In this document: positions 38,017 through 47,538 of the stretch, one piece after another
Numbering within the stretch: the first letter of the stretch is position 1
Layout of the letters: the number at the start of each line of letters is the position of its first letter
Assembly: GCF_000285275.1 (NCBI RefSeq)
Contig: NZ_CADO01000006.1
Location: forward strand, 43,190-107,189
Length of the DNA stretch: 64,000 nt
Direction of reading: 5' to 3'
Source of the DNA: Acetobacter pasteurianus subsp. pasteurianus LMG 1262 = NBRC 106471
Lineage (GTDB): Bacteria > Pseudomonadota > Alphaproteobacteria > Acetobacterales > Acetobacteraceae
The notes under the pieces: model-generated
The model's database searches: none
Told to the model about the DNA's origin: nothing
The model's input: only the letters and a program-made list of their open reading frames with translations
Translations under genes and position numbers: made by a program

Positions 38017-38229
38017 TTAACGCTCTGCTTTTTCCGATGTCACCTTGCGATACGGTTTACCGGTGAGGCTATTGATTCTCACCTTACGGGGTAGTTTAGG
38101 CGTTTCATCTGGCACAACGTGGCATGGCACACCTTCGGCCTGCCGTGCCTTTGCAAAGCGTTGAGCATGTGAAAGCTGAGATGCCTGATAAAGCAGTTTA
38201 CCCCCCAGCATAACCTTGTGCTTCCGCAC
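38017..38229 (-). CDS. Small basic hypothetical protein
   Basis: This is a 70-aa, Lys/Arg-rich protein with LLYQASQLSHAQRFAKARQAEG (helix) and a basic C-terminal half. It converges on the preceding small gene. No family is recognised, and with this length it could still be a chance frame, although the composition is protein-like. Confidence 0.45.
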   Translation of the reverse strand: MRKHKVMLGGKLLYQASQLSHAQRFAKARQAEGVPCHVVPDETPKLPRKVRINSLTGKPYRKVTSEKAER

Positions 38230-38289
38230 GCTCTTTCCTCCAATGCTTCACCATATCCGCGTCAACATGGTGCTTGTGGTGCATTTATC

Positions 38290-38320
38290 TGTATCCTATC
38301 GTATATAAAAATAGGATACA
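38290..38320. promoter_or_regulatory. Inverted repeat overlapping the ribosome site of the binding-protein gene
   Basis: TGTATCCTAT, 11 bases, then its exact complement ATAGGATACA. The right arm contains the AGGA that should bind ribosomes four nucleotides further down from the ATG at 38325. It is either an operator over the promoter/start region or an mRNA hairpin that hides the ribosome site. Confidence 0.6.
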
Positions 38321-38324
38321 TTCC

Positions 38325-39347
38325 ATGGCTTCATTGCTGACACGTCTTTGCTGCTCCACCCTGCTGATTACGGGGTTAGGCTCTTTTATTGCCCCTGCCG
38401 CCATGGCACGCAGCGTTACGGATATGAGTGGTCATACCGTTGAGATCAAGGATGACCACCCACCCATTGCAGACCTATGGTTTGCCCATAACGAAATTTC
38501 CGTCATGCTGGGGGCAGCAGACCGCATCCGGGTTTCTGCTGAAAACCCGGTAGATAGCCCTTGGCTGTTCAAGGTCGCACCTGTCATGAAAAACGCCCAT
38601 ACGGGTGTGCGGCCTGATACCGCCAGTGCAGAAAATCTGCTGGCTCTCAACATCGGTCTGGCCTTTGTGCCAACAGCCACAAAGGCCGAAGAACTGCGTA
38701 GAATGGGCGTGCCCACTTTATGTGCGGAATATACAACTCTGCCGCAAATGCTAAAATCCATGGACATGACAGCCCAAGCACTGGATACGCCAGAAGCCTC
38801 CAGGGCGGCTCAGTCCTACAGACAGGATATGGAAGCAACGCTTAAGCAATTAAGCACCCGTTTAGCCAATGCACCCGCCAAAGAGAGCCCGCGCGTTTTG
38901 CATATTGCGCGCCTGAACCCGTTGCAGATTGATGGCACAGACACGCTGATAGATGCGTGGATACAAACCGCTGGTGGGCAAAATGCCGCTACGGTCAGCG
39001 GTAACCATCGCCCTGTTTCTTTTGAGCAGATTGCTGTGTGGAACCCGGATGTCATTATTATCGGAGCCTCCGCAGGCATGCCAGATGCGGCTTCTCCCCT
39101 AAGATCTCTGGCTGCTTTCAAAAACGGGCGGGCATGGATAAACCCACGAGGCGTATTTGCGTGGGACAGATACGGAGCAGAAGAGCTGCTGCAACTCCAA
39201 TGGGTTGCACAAAAACTGCACCCAGATCTTTTTGCAGATACGGATATGCACAAGGCCACACAGGCCTTCTATCGCAAGTTCTTTCATTATCCGTTAACAG
39301 ATCAGGAAGCTGATCTTATTTTGGCAGGAAAACCGCCTGCTCCATAA
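38325..39347 (+). CDS. ABC transporter periplasmic binding protein (iron-siderophore/cobalamin type)
   Basis: This is a 340-aa exported protein of the class III binding-protein fold (FepB/BtuF type). The start MASLLTRLCC gives a signal peptide ending near AMA-RS. The mature part opens VTDMSGHTVEIKDD, a usual start for this class, with WNPDVIIIGAS and a long connecting helix in the middle. It probably binds a metal chelate such as a ferric siderophore or haem. No permease or ATPase gene is adjacent, so it is an orphan here. Confidence 0.8.
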   Translation: MASLLTRLCCSTLLITGLGSFIAPAAMARSVTDMSGHTVEIKDDHPPIADLWFAHNEISVMLGAADRIRVSAENPVDSPWLFKVAPVMKNAHTGVRPDTASAENLLALNIGLAFVPTATKAEELRRMGVPTLCAEYTTLPQMLKSMDMTAQALDTPEASRAAQSYRQDMEATLKQLSTRLANAPAKESPRVLHIARLNPLQIDGTDTLIDAWIQTAGGQNAATVSGNHRPVSFEQIAVWNPDVIIIGASAGMPDAASPLRSLAAFKNGRAWINPRGVFAWDRYGAEELLQLQWVAQKLHPDLFADTDMHKATQAFYRKFFHYPLTDQEADLILAGKPPAP

Positions 39348-39431
39348 CCTACATGCATCATATGTCATAAAAGTGCATGACACTTATGTGATGTGTTGGA
39401 CGTTGCTCAGCCGTCCTGTTATGTCCGATCC

Positions 39432-41198
39432 ATGACAGGATTGCTGGACCACCTGCGCACTCATAAAACACCTGCGCGCCTTTTGCTGACCTTACGTGCC
39501 TTGGTACGTACGGACTCTTTATGGCTTGTTGTGCTGGCTGTTCTTATCGGTCTGCTGGCTGGTGGTGCCGTCAGCCTTATGACCAAAGCAACCTTTCTGG
39601 TTCATCAGATTCTGGCTCCCGGTCATTCCCGACTCTCTGGCCTGCAACACATTACGCCCTTGCACGCCCTGCTGGTTCCCATCTTTGGGGGATTGCTACT
39701 TGGGTTATGGAATCTCGCCCTTACCCGCCAACGCCATCGGCCTGTAGACCCTATTGAGGCCAATGCCCTGCATGGCGGCCGCATGAACCTGAAAGACAGC
39801 CTGATTGTTGCCGGGCAAACTGTTCTTTCAAACGGTTGTGGTGCGTCTATTGGGTTAGAGGCCGGTTTCAGCCAGATTGGTGCCGCGTTTGGCTCTCGCA
39901 TTGGGCGAAACCTCCGCATGCACCGTGCAGATATACGCCTGTTGGTAGGGTGTGGTGCAGCAGGCGCTATTGGCGCTGCGTTTGATGCCCCTCTAGCAGG
40001 AGCTTTTTACGCATTTGAACTGGTTATTGGCTCTTACGCCTTTCCCCTACTTGCACCTGTCGCATGCGCATCTCTCTGCGCTTTGGCTGTTGTGCATCTT
40101 GCCGGAGCCAATCTGCCAGAACTTTCTCTTATACTGCCACAAACCATTCCACCGCTGGCATACCCGTTCCTCATACTGCTGGGCATTGCCACAGCTTTTA
40201 TCGGCGTTGGGCTGATGAAAAGTGTGACACTGACGGAATCCCTTTTCCGTCGTATTCTGCCCCCTCTTTGGTTGCGTCCGGCAGTAGGTGGATTACTGGT
40301 TGGGTTACTGGCTCTGATTTCCCCATCTGTGTTGTCTTCTGGGCACATGGCCATGCGGGAAGGGCTGATTATGCCGCCCACATTATGGCTAGCCATAGGT
40401 CTACTTCTGCTGAAAGCTCTGGCCTCCACCATTTCCATTGGCAGTGGCTTTCGTGGTGGTCTCTTTTTTGCGTCGCTTTACCTAGGCGTTCTAACGGGAG
40501 CAGCCTTTACGGGGCTTACAACACCTCTTCTTTCTCTGCCCATTACGCTTTGCACCGTTGCTGGCATGTGTGCGCTGGCAACAACCATTATTGGTGGCCC
40601 CTTCACCATGATTCTGTTGGCGCTGGAAACAACTCACAGCGCCAACATGACAGCAGCAGTAGCGCTGGCAGCCATTACATCCTCCCTCACCACACGGCGT
40701 ATTTTTGGTTACTCCTTCACCACATGGCGCTTTCACCTACGTGGAGAAAACATTCGCTCTGGCGTAGATGTTGGCTGGATGCGCACGCTCACCGTGGGGC
40801 AAATGATGCGCACGCAAGTCGATACCCTACTGGCTGAAACCCCCGTGGCCCAAGCGCGCACTGCGTTTACGGGCCGCGCACCCCGTTACATTGTTGTGCT
40901 GGATAGACAGCACCATTGCATGGGGTTGGTTGAGTATGCGCAAGTCCAGTCCATGATAACACCAGCCAATCAGCCCTTACAAAACCTGCTACCGCCAGAC
41001 AGCATGGTTCTGGCGCCGGAAGACAGTCTCTCCCGCGCTTTGGCTGCATTTGAACGCACAGGCTTGCCCGCTTTGGCTGTGACAGACACAGACCACAATG
41101 TGCTTGGCATACTGAGTGAACGCTATGTTTTGCGCCGCTATGCAGAAGAACTGGAACGCACCCGCCGAGAGCTCGCCGGAGAAAAACACCGGCGCTAG
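39432..41198 (+). CDS. CLC-family chloride channel/antiporter with tandem CBS domains
   Basis: This 588-aa protein has a CLC membrane part and two C-terminal CBS domains (about residues 455-580), which usually sense adenine nucleotides. The CLC part is divergent: the gating-glutamate motif GREGP reads GLEAG (in NGCGASIGLEAGFSQIG), GSGIP is not seen, and the GxFxP motif reads GGLFFASL. The glutamate itself is kept. It moves anions across the inner membrane; whether it is a chloride/proton exchanger or prefers another anion is open. I chose the ATG at 39432; the frame extends 13 codons upstream. Confidence 0.83.
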   Translation: MTGLLDHLRTHKTPARLLLTLRALVRTDSLWLVVLAVLIGLLAGGAVSLMTKATFLVHQILAPGHSRLSGLQHITPLHALLVPIFGGLLLGLWNLALTRQRHRPVDPIEANALHGGRMNLKDSLIVAGQTVLSNGCGASIGLEAGFSQIGAAFGSRIGRNLRMHRADIRLLVGCGAAGAIGAAFDAPLAGAFYAFELVIGSYAFPLLAPVACASLCALAVVHLAGANLPELSLILPQTIPPLAYPFLILLGIATAFIGVGLMKSVTLTESLFRRILPPLWLRPAVGGLLVGLLALISPSVLSSGHMAMREGLIMPPTLWLAIGLLLLKALASTISIGSGFRGGLFFASLYLGVLTGAAFTGLTTPLLSLPITLCTVAGMCALATTIIGGPFTMILLALETTHSANMTAAVALAAITSSLTTRRIFGYSFTTWRFHLRGENIRSGVDVGWMRTLTVGQMMRTQVDTLLAETPVAQARTAFTGRAPRYIVVLDRQHHCMGLVEYAQVQSMITPANQPLQNLLPPDSMVLAPEDSLSRALAAFERTGLPALAVTDTDHNVLGILSERYVLRRYAEELERTRRELAGEKHRR

Positions 41199-41320
41199 CA
41201 CATCACAAACCAGAGAAAACTGTTAATTATAGCGTGGACGTGAAGTCGCATACGTTATCCATACGGTATGCAGCCACGTTAAATGCTTTTGGTTAACCAC
41301 TACAGACGGCGGAATTATCT

Positions 41321-42352
41321 ATGCCTGCTCCCACCCTTCTGCCTTCCACCATGAAAGCCATCTGCTTTACGCAGGCAGGCGCACCCGATGTCCTGCACCT
41401 GGAAACCATTCAGGTTCCGCAACCCGGCCGAGGAGAAGTGCTGGTACGCGTGATGGCTGCTGGCGTAAACCGGCCGGATATCATGCAGCGCAAAGGGCTT
41501 TATCCACCTCCGCCCGGAGCCAGCCCAAGGTTGGGGCTGGAAATAGCTGGAGAAGTTATTGCACACGGTCTGCCGCAAGAAGGCGTTACAATGCCCGCTA
41601 TAGGGAGCCGCATATGCGCTTTGGCCAATGGGGGCGGATATGCAGAATATTGCCTTGTGCCTGCCGGGCAGTGTCTACCTTGGCCAGAGGGCTTTAACGC
41701 CATAGAGGCCGCGGCCCTGCCGGAAACCTTTTTTACCGTGTGGTCCAATCTTTTCATGCCCACCATGCTGCCTAAAAATGCACGGGTATTGATCCATGGT
41801 GGCAGTAGCGGCATTGGCACAACTGCTATTCAGCTTGTTAAAGCTTTTGGTGGCACGCCTTTTGCAACGGCCGGAACGGATGAAAAATGCGCTCTGTGCG
41901 AACAACTGGGTGCGCAGGCCATTAACTACAAGACGGAAGATTTTGCCGAACGCATTGCGGAGCACACCAAAGGCGAAGGCGTAAACGTTATTCTTGATAT
42001 GGTGGGTGGCCCTTATTTTGAGCGAAATCTCAAAAGCCTTGCCTTCGATGGCAAGCTCATCATTATCGCACTGCAAGGTGGCGCAAAGGCCGAACAGGCC
42101 AATCTGGTGCGGATTATGACGCACCGGCTTATTGTAACAGGCAGCACGTTGCGCCCACGTGACAGCGCCAGCAAAGCCCGCATTGCACAAGACCTGAAAG
42201 CAAAAGTCTGGCCTTTGCTGACCAACCGCACAATACGCCCACTTATCCATCAAACTTTCCCATTGGCACAGGCTGCGGCTGCGCATCAGGCCATGGAAGA
42301 TGGGCACCATTTGGGTAAAATTATCTTAACAGTCGATTCTCTTGCAGTATAA
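41321..42352 (+). CDS. NAD(P)H quinone oxidoreductase, zeta-crystallin/PIG3 type
   Basis: This is a 343-aa zinc-free medium-chain dehydrogenase that reduces quinones with NADPH. It begins MKAICFTQAGAPDVLHLETIQVP after ten extra residues. GVNRPDIMQRKGLYPPPPG is the PIG3-type substrate loop, and the Rossmann site is VLIHGGSSGIGTTAIQLVKAFG. No structural zinc cysteines are seen, as expected for this subgroup. It is flanked by short gaps without clear signals. Confidence 0.87.
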   Translation: MPAPTLLPSTMKAICFTQAGAPDVLHLETIQVPQPGRGEVLVRVMAAGVNRPDIMQRKGLYPPPPGASPRLGLEIAGEVIAHGLPQEGVTMPAIGSRICALANGGGYAEYCLVPAGQCLPWPEGFNAIEAAALPETFFTVWSNLFMPTMLPKNARVLIHGGSSGIGTTAIQLVKAFGGTPFATAGTDEKCALCEQLGAQAINYKTEDFAERIAEHTKGEGVNVILDMVGGPYFERNLKSLAFDGKLIIIALQGGAKAEQANLVRIMTHRLIVTGSTLRPRDSASKARIAQDLKAKVWPLLTNRTIRPLIHQTFPLAQAAAAHQAMEDGHHLGKIILTVDSLAV

Positions 42353-42496
42353 AATTGCTTTTATACTAGGCATTCTTCAGGCGCTTTAGACCAAGACCTT
42401 CTAGACGCCTGAAAAGACTATCTTCCCACCTCAACATAGGTATGCGGCGTTTGCGGCACTTGACCAAGTGCGCATCTTCAAGAATTTTGACGCCTC

Positions 42497-43195
42497 ATGG
42501 AAACACCATCCACCCTTCCCTCATCTGTTCTGGCGGACCGGCTTGCTGCCGTTCGCCAGAATATTGACGCATCAGCACACGCAGCAGGCCGGGATCCCGC
42601 CTCTGTTACGCTGGTTGCCGTTTCCAAATTCCATCCGCTTGAAAGCGTGCAGGAAGCCCTTGCCGCAGGCCAGCGTGTGTTTGGAGAAAACCGGGTGCAG
42701 GAAGCCGCCAGCAAGTTTCCCGCCCTGCGGGCAACTTATCCTGACCTCCGATTGCACCTAATTGGCGGCCTGCAAACAAACAAAGCGCGTGATGCGGTGC
42801 GCATTGCAGACGTGATAGAAAGCTTGGATCGGCCAGAACTGGCAGAAGCCCTGCTCAAAGCAGCGGATAAAGAAGGCCGCCTGCCTAAGCTGTTGATTGA
42901 GGTCAACACAGGTGATGAACCCCAGAAATTTGGTGTCCCGCGTGAAAAAGCAGATAGCTTTATCCGCACCTGCCGCCAACAGTTTGGGGACAAACTGCAA
43001 GGCCTGATGTGCATTCCGCCCGCCATGCAAGACCCTGTGCCGCATTTCAGGCTTTTGCGCAGCATGGCGCAGGAACATGGGCTTCCTGTTATTTCCATGG
43101 GAATGTCTGCCGATTACCCGCAGGCCATTGCCGAAGGGGCAACTCTTGTGCGTGTTGGCACCGCAATTTTTGGTCCGCGGCCACCTTCTCCCTGA
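42497..43195 (+). CDS. YggS-family PLP homeostasis protein
   Basis: This is a 232-aa single-domain alanine-racemase-like barrel that binds PLP and keeps its free level in balance. It shows LVAVSKFHPLE with the PLP lysine near residue 38, FGENRVQEA, LHLIGGLQTNKA, and SMGMSADYPQAIAEGATLVRVGTAIFG, the typical final phosphate-binding part. The family has no known enzymatic activity. It lies upstream of kup with a structured 113-bp gap. Confidence 0.92.
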   Translation: METPSTLPSSVLADRLAAVRQNIDASAHAAGRDPASVTLVAVSKFHPLESVQEALAAGQRVFGENRVQEAASKFPALRATYPDLRLHLIGGLQTNKARDAVRIADVIESLDRPELAEALLKAADKEGRLPKLLIEVNTGDEPQKFGVPREKADSFIRTCRQQFGDKLQGLMCIPPAMQDPVPHFRLLRSMAQEHGLPVISMGMSADYPQAIAEGATLVRVGTAIFGPRPPSP

Positions 43196-43208
43196 TTTTC
43201 ATTTTGTG

Positions 43209-43279
43209 GGTGGAGGCCAGTATGCCTTGCTTCCACCTATCTGCGCCCTTTATGCAGGGCGAACGGGGCAACGTGCCCC
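43209..43279 (+). promoter_or_regulatory. Three tandem hairpins in the kup leader
   Basis: Three stem-loops follow each other between yggS and kup: GGTGGA/TCCACC (43209-43237), CGCCCT/AGGGCG (43244-43261) and GGGGCA/TGCCCC (43265-43279). The last ends about 30 bases before the kup ATG. This may be a cis-acting RNA, or a terminator/processing region. It matches no riboswitch I know. Confidence 0.45.
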
Positions 43280-43308
43280 TGCAAGACTGACGTGGAGCCA
43301 GAGACACC

Positions 43309-45291
43309 ATGACTGACCCCGCCAACAAATCGGCTGGTTCTCCCCCTACAGGAGATCAGCCGCATGTGGCTTCAGCGCCGGAACCGCGGCGCATTACGGA
43401 ATTTGACGCCGACCAACCGCAGCACGCTGCCGCCCCTGTTGGCTTTGCCGCTCTGCTGGGTGTGTTGGGCGTTGTATATGGTGATATCGGCACCAGCCCA
43501 CTTTATGCCTTCCGCTCTACGGTCGAGGTTATTTCGGGACATCATCAGGTAGCCCCGTGGGAAATTCTGGGCGTTGCCAGCCTGATTTTCTGGACGCTGA
43601 TCCTGATTGTCACGGTTAAATACGTCATCCTGATCATGCGGGCGGACCATAATGGTGAGGGCGGTATCCTTGCCATTATGTCCCTCGCCCAACGCGTGGT
43701 TATCAACCAAAGAACCCGATGGATATTAGGGCTGGTTGGTATTGTTGGGGCCTGTCTGTTTTTTGGTGATGGCATTATTACCCCTGCCATTTCCGTGCTT
43801 TCCGCCATTGAAGGCGTGGAAGTGAGCGTGCCTGCGGCGCATGATTTTGTGATACCCGTAGCCATATTGGTGATCATCAGCCTGTTCAGCGTGCAGTGGA
43901 TTGGCACAGGCAAGGTGGGCACCATATTTGGGCCAATCATGCTGTTGTGGTTTGGCACATTGGGTGTGCTGGGGCTGATGGAAATTCTGCACCACCCAGC
44001 TATTCTCATGGCGCTTTCACCCACCTATGCGCTGGAATTCATCTTCTACCACGGCAAGCTTTCCTTCCTGGCTCTCGGCTCTGTCGTATTGTGCGTTACC
44101 GGGGCGGAAGCTCTGTATGCTGATATGGGCCATTTTGGCCGTGCCCCTATCCGCTATGCGTGGCTTTTCTTTGTGCTGCCCATGTTGGTGCTCAACTATT
44201 TTGGGCAGGCCGCACTGGTTATTGCTGACCCCAAAGCCTTGGCAAACCCCTTCTTCCTGCTGTGTCCACATTGGATGCAGGGGCCAATGGTGGTGCTTTC
44301 TACCTTTGCCACTGTTATTGCCAGTCAGGCCGGTATTTCCGGCGGCTTTTCCATCTGTCGCCAGTTAATCCAGCTAGGCTATATGCCCCGGCTGCGCATT
44401 ACCCACACAAATGCAGAAGAAGAAGGCCAGATTTATCTACCAGACTTCAACCGCTTCCTTGCTGTTGGGGCCGTGCTGCTGGTGGTGGCTTTCCGTAGCT
44501 CAGATGCGTTGGCCTCCGCCTATGGTATTGCGGTTACGGGCACGTTCATCTGCACCTCTATTCTGGCCATTGTCGTTTTCCATCGCCACTTCAACTGGCC
44601 TGCATGGAAAGTGGGAGCCATATTTGGTGGCTTCCTGCTGCTGGACAGCACCTTCTTCGCTGCCAACGCCCTTAAAATTCCTGATGGCGGTTGGGTGCCA
44701 GTACTGCTTGGCTGTGTGCTGACCCTGATGATGACCACATGGAAAAAAGGCCGCAGCCTTATTATTGCACGCCAGCGGCAAGATAGTCTGCCTATGGGGT
44801 CCTTTATTGCCCGGCTTCCGCAGTCCCGCATCATCCGTGTGCCCGGCATGGCTGTGTTCATGACCAGCACACCAGACTTTGTGCCTCCGTGCCTGCTGCA
44901 TAATCTACGCCATAACAAGATCCTGCATGATCATGTGCTGTTCGTAACCGTGCAGAACCTTGATCAACCAGAAGCAGAACGTGGACACCGCGTGGCTGTG
45001 GAAGAACTGGCCCCAGATATCTACCGCATTGTGCTGCGCTACGGGTTTATGGAAATGCCCAACATCCCCCGCGCGCTGGAAGAACTGAAAGCCAACGGTG
45101 TGGATTTTGATGCCCTTCAGGCATCCTATTTCACATCCCGCGAACTGATTACCCGGTCTTCTGTGCCGCGCATGTCGCGCTGGAGAATGTCCATCTTCCT
45201 GTTCATGCTCCGCAACTCTACCTCCAGCATGGAATTCTTCCGTATTCCGCCGGATCGTGTTGTGGAACTGGGCGTGAAAGTGGCTATCTAA
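43309..45291 (+). CDS. kup: Potassium uptake protein Kup
   Basis: This is a 660-aa potassium/proton symporter with 12 membrane helices and a cytoplasmic C-terminal domain. The KUP mark [21 protein letters not shown] is near residue 58. [36 protein letters not shown] and [34 protein letters not shown] follow. The ~45-residue N-terminal tail is Pro/Ala-rich. It ends 4 bp before hemW. Confidence 0.94.
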   Translation: MTDPANKSAGSPPTGDQPHVASAPEPRRITEFDADQPQHAAAPVGFAALLGVLGVVYGDIGTSPLYAFRSTVEVISGHHQVAPWEILGVASLIFWTLILIVTVKYVILIMRADHNGEGGILAIMSLAQRVVINQRTRWILGLVGIVGACLFFGDGIITPAISVLSAIEGVEVSVPAAHDFVIPVAILVIISLFSVQWIGTGKVGTIFGPIMLLWFGTLGVLGLMEILHHPAILMALSPTYALEFIFYHGKLSFLALGSVVLCVTGAEALYADMGHFGRAPIRYAWLFFVLPMLVLNYFGQAALVIADPKALANPFFLLCPHWMQGPMVVLSTFATVIASQAGISGGFSICRQLIQLGYMPRLRITHTNAEEEGQIYLPDFNRFLAVGAVLLVVAFRSSDALASAYGIAVTGTFICTSILAIVVFHRHFNWPAWKVGAIFGGFLLLDSTFFAANALKIPDGGWVPVLLGCVLTLMMTTWKKGRSLIIARQRQDSLPMGSFIARLPQSRIIRVPGMAVFMTSTPDFVPPCLLHNLRHNKILHDHVLFVTVQNLDQPEAERGHRVAVEELAPDIYRIVLRYGFMEMPNIPRALEELKANGVDFDALQASYFTSRELITRSSVPRMSRWRMSIFLFMLRNSTSSMEFFRIPPDRVVELGVKVAI

Positions 45292-45295
45292 CACT

Positions 45296-46450
45296 GTGGA
45301 ACAGGACGCACTCGCCCTTTACATCCACTGGCCATTCTGTTTGGCCAAATGCCCGTACTGTGACTTCAACTCACACGTACGGGCAGAAATTCCACAGGCG
45401 CGCTTTGCGCAAGCCCTCCGCACAGAGCTTGCGCACGAGGCAAACCGTTTGGGCCGCCGCCGCCTGACATCCATCTTTTTTGGGGGCGGTACACCTTCTC
45501 TCATGGCCCCGCAAACGGTCGCGAACCTGATAGATGATGCCACATCTCTATTCGATGCGGCTCCCAACCTTGAAATTACGCTGGAAGCTAACCCAACCAG
45601 CGTAGAAGCTGAAAGGTTGAAAGATTTCAGGCAGGCCGGAATCAACCGTGTTTCCCTCGGTATTCAGGCCCTGAATGATGAGACTTTGCATTTTTTGGGC
45701 CGTCAGCACTCCGCCACACAGGCACTGGCTGCGCTGGAACTTGCACGTTCATTGTTCCCCCGCATTACGTTTGACCTGATTTACGCCCGCCCCAACCAGA
45801 GCGTGGCAGCATGGAAAACGGAGCTAGAGACAGCGCTACAACTGGTGGCAGATCATGTCTCGCTCTATCAGTTAACCATTGAACCCGGCACCAAGTTTGA
45901 AGCCCTTTACCGGCAAGGCAGTTTCAGCCTACCGGATGAGGAAACAGCCGCCGCACTTTATGAAACAACAACGGCCATTACGCATGCACATGGGCTGAAT
46001 GCGTATGAGGTTTCCAACTACGCCAAACCGGGCAGTGAAAGCCGCCATAACCTGACATACTGGCATTATGGTGATTATCTAGGCCTTGGCCCGGGTGCGC
46101 ATGGGCGCATTACGCTAGATGGCCAGCTTTATGCCACACGCAGGCACCGTGCACCCGAACCGTGGGCCGAGCTTGTAGAACGCACGGGTTCTGGCCAGAC
46201 ATCTCAGGAGCCGCTTGTACCGCAGGAACGTGCGCGAGAAATGTTGCTCATGGGCCTGCGTTTACAGGAAGGCATTGCTCTTAGCCACTTCCAGGCCCGC
46301 ACAGGCCTGCAACTAACCGAAACCCTAGACCCGGTTATTCTGGCGGCTGCGGTGGAAGAAGGCTACCTTGTGCATACTCCTACCCATTTATACGCGACAG
46401 AAGAAGGCCGATTGCGGCTAGAAGCCCTATTGCACGCGTTGGTGCTTTAA
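45296..46450 (+). CDS. hemW: HemW-like radical SAM protein
   Basis: This 384-aa radical SAM protein has the cluster motif CxxxCxxC in FCLAKCPYCDFNSH (Cys 15, 19, 22), which includes the HemW-type CPYCDFNSH form rather than that of the oxygen-independent coproporphyrinogen oxidase HemN. FFGGGTPSLM and the later RHNLTYWHYGDYLGLGPGAHG fit. HemW proteins bind haem and act as haem chaperones for respiratory enzymes. It begins with GTG at 45296, right after kup. Confidence 0.88.
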   Translation: MEQDALALYIHWPFCLAKCPYCDFNSHVRAEIPQARFAQALRTELAHEANRLGRRRLTSIFFGGGTPSLMAPQTVANLIDDATSLFDAAPNLEITLEANPTSVEAERLKDFRQAGINRVSLGIQALNDETLHFLGRQHSATQALAALELARSLFPRITFDLIYARPNQSVAAWKTELETALQLVADHVSLYQLTIEPGTKFEALYRQGSFSLPDEETAAALYETTTAITHAHGLNAYEVSNYAKPGSESRHNLTYWHYGDYLGLGPGAHGRITLDGQLYATRRHRAPEPWAELVERTGSGQTSQEPLVPQERAREMLLMGLRLQEGIALSHFQARTGLQLTETLDPVILAAAVEEGYLVHTPTHLYATEEGRLRLEALLHALVL

Positions 46451-46494
46451 AAATAGAGCCTTGTCTGGCGTAAGGAGCACACTACATTGAAAAA

Positions 46495-46929
46495 ATGCTT
46501 AATCTGATCAAGCTGGCTGTCGGCGTTGAATCACTCGAAGATCTGAGTGAACGGTTAAAACAGCCATTCAATACGCGCAGCCACCCTGATTATGATACGC
46601 CCCTACCTGTGGTGCATACGCGTTCTTTTCCCAAGCAGAAAGATGCCCTTCTGGATGGTGGTTCGCTTTATCGCGTTATCAACGGGCTTATTTTGTGCCG
46701 ACAACCTATTCTGGATATTCAAACCACAACACGGGCTGATGGTACACAGGGCACACTTATCTTGCTTTCCCCCAAGATTATTCCCGTAGAACCCCGCGCC
46801 ATGCGGCCATTTCAAGGATGGCGGTACCTACAAAGCCAAGATGCACCCACTGATTTACAGGGAACCGAAACGCAACCAACAGGCTTGCCCCTTTCTCTGC
46901 AGAAAAAATTGTTAGAACTTGGCCTGTAA
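46495..46929 (+). CDS. DUF1489 family protein
   Basis: This is a 144-aa protein of the alphaproteobacterial DUF1489 family: LNLIKLAVGVESLEDLSERL at the start, then VVHTRSFPKQKDALLDGGSLYRVINGLILCRQPILDI and FQGWRYLQSQDAPTDL near the end. The function is unknown. It converges on the next gene with only 8 bp between stops and no visible terminator. Confidence 0.8.
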   Translation: MLNLIKLAVGVESLEDLSERLKQPFNTRSHPDYDTPLPVVHTRSFPKQKDALLDGGSLYRVINGLILCRQPILDIQTTTRADGTQGTLILLSPKIIPVEPRAMRPFQGWRYLQSQDAPTDLQGTETQPTGLPLSLQKKLLELGL

Positions 46930-46937
46930 AACCTTCC

Positions 46938-47300
46938 CTACCATGCGGGAATAACAGCGCGGCCGGTATAAGGAAGATTACAAAACTTTACCTGTCCAAG
47001 CTCAATCAAACATGATGCATACACACCATTGAGCTGCTGAATGACCGTCCTACCTGTATAAGGTGCAGCGCAGAATGTGATATTTCCTGCTGTAATTGAA
47101 CATGTATAATATGCATCGCTTCCCAATGGTAACGGCATTACGGCCTTTCCCGTAAAAGGCTTACTGCAAAATACAGGATGCCCAGCCGTAAGCTGACAGA
47201 CTGCAATATTATGCAAGCTGCTTTGCGCAGATGCTGCTACCGTAACTGCGCAGACAAAGTAACAAACCGTTAGGCCTTTTATGAAATGCTTGATTGGCAT
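46938..47300 (-). CDS. Small exported protein with three Cys-paired repeats
   Basis: This is a 120-aa protein with a signal peptide (cleavage near ASAQ) and three tandem repeats of about 30 residues. Each has the form C-x(4)-G-x(3)-FC-x(2)-P-[FY]-TG-[KR]-[AT]-V: CQLTAGHPVFCSKPFTGKAV, CSITAGNITFCAAPYTGRTV, CLIELGQVKFCNLPYTGRAV. The paired cysteines could make one disulfide per repeat in the periplasm or outside. I do not know the family. Confidence 0.7.
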   Translation of the reverse strand: MPIKHFIKGLTVCYFVCAVTVAASAQSSLHNIAVCQLTAGHPVFCSKPFTGKAVMPLPLGSDAYYTCSITAGNITFCAAPYTGRTVIQQLNGVYASCLIELGQVKFCNLPYTGRAVIPAW

Positions 47301-47462
47301 GTGCGTTTGCTGGCCTTAATCAGGATTCATCATGCCATTTTAACCAGAACAATCAGTTGGCATATTCTGGAAATTATTTTTTCAAAAACCTCCACAAAAG
47401 TCCATTTCCAGCCTTGACGCCCCCCAGCATTATCTCTACAAAGCGCCTCAACACAGCCTCTT

Positions 47463-47538
47463 GTCCCGTTCGTCTAGAGGCCTAGGACACCGCCCTTTCA
47501 CGGCGGCAACACGGGTTCGAATCCCGTACGGGACGCCA
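47463..47538 (+). tRNA. tRNA-Glu (TTC)
   Basis: A 76-nt cloverleaf: acceptor GTCCCGT pairs with ACGGGAC, anticodon stem CCGCC/GGCGG encloses the loop CTTTCAC with anticodon TTC, and the T arm is ACGGG-TTCGAAT-CCCGT. CCA is encoded. It marks the change from core genes to the AT-rich island and is a plausible integration site. Confidence 0.95.

Noticed and set aside
42376..42413. Terminator after the quinone oxidoreductase
   Set aside because: TTCAGGCG/CGCCTGAA can pair, but the 22-base loop and lack of a T run make a terminator call weak.
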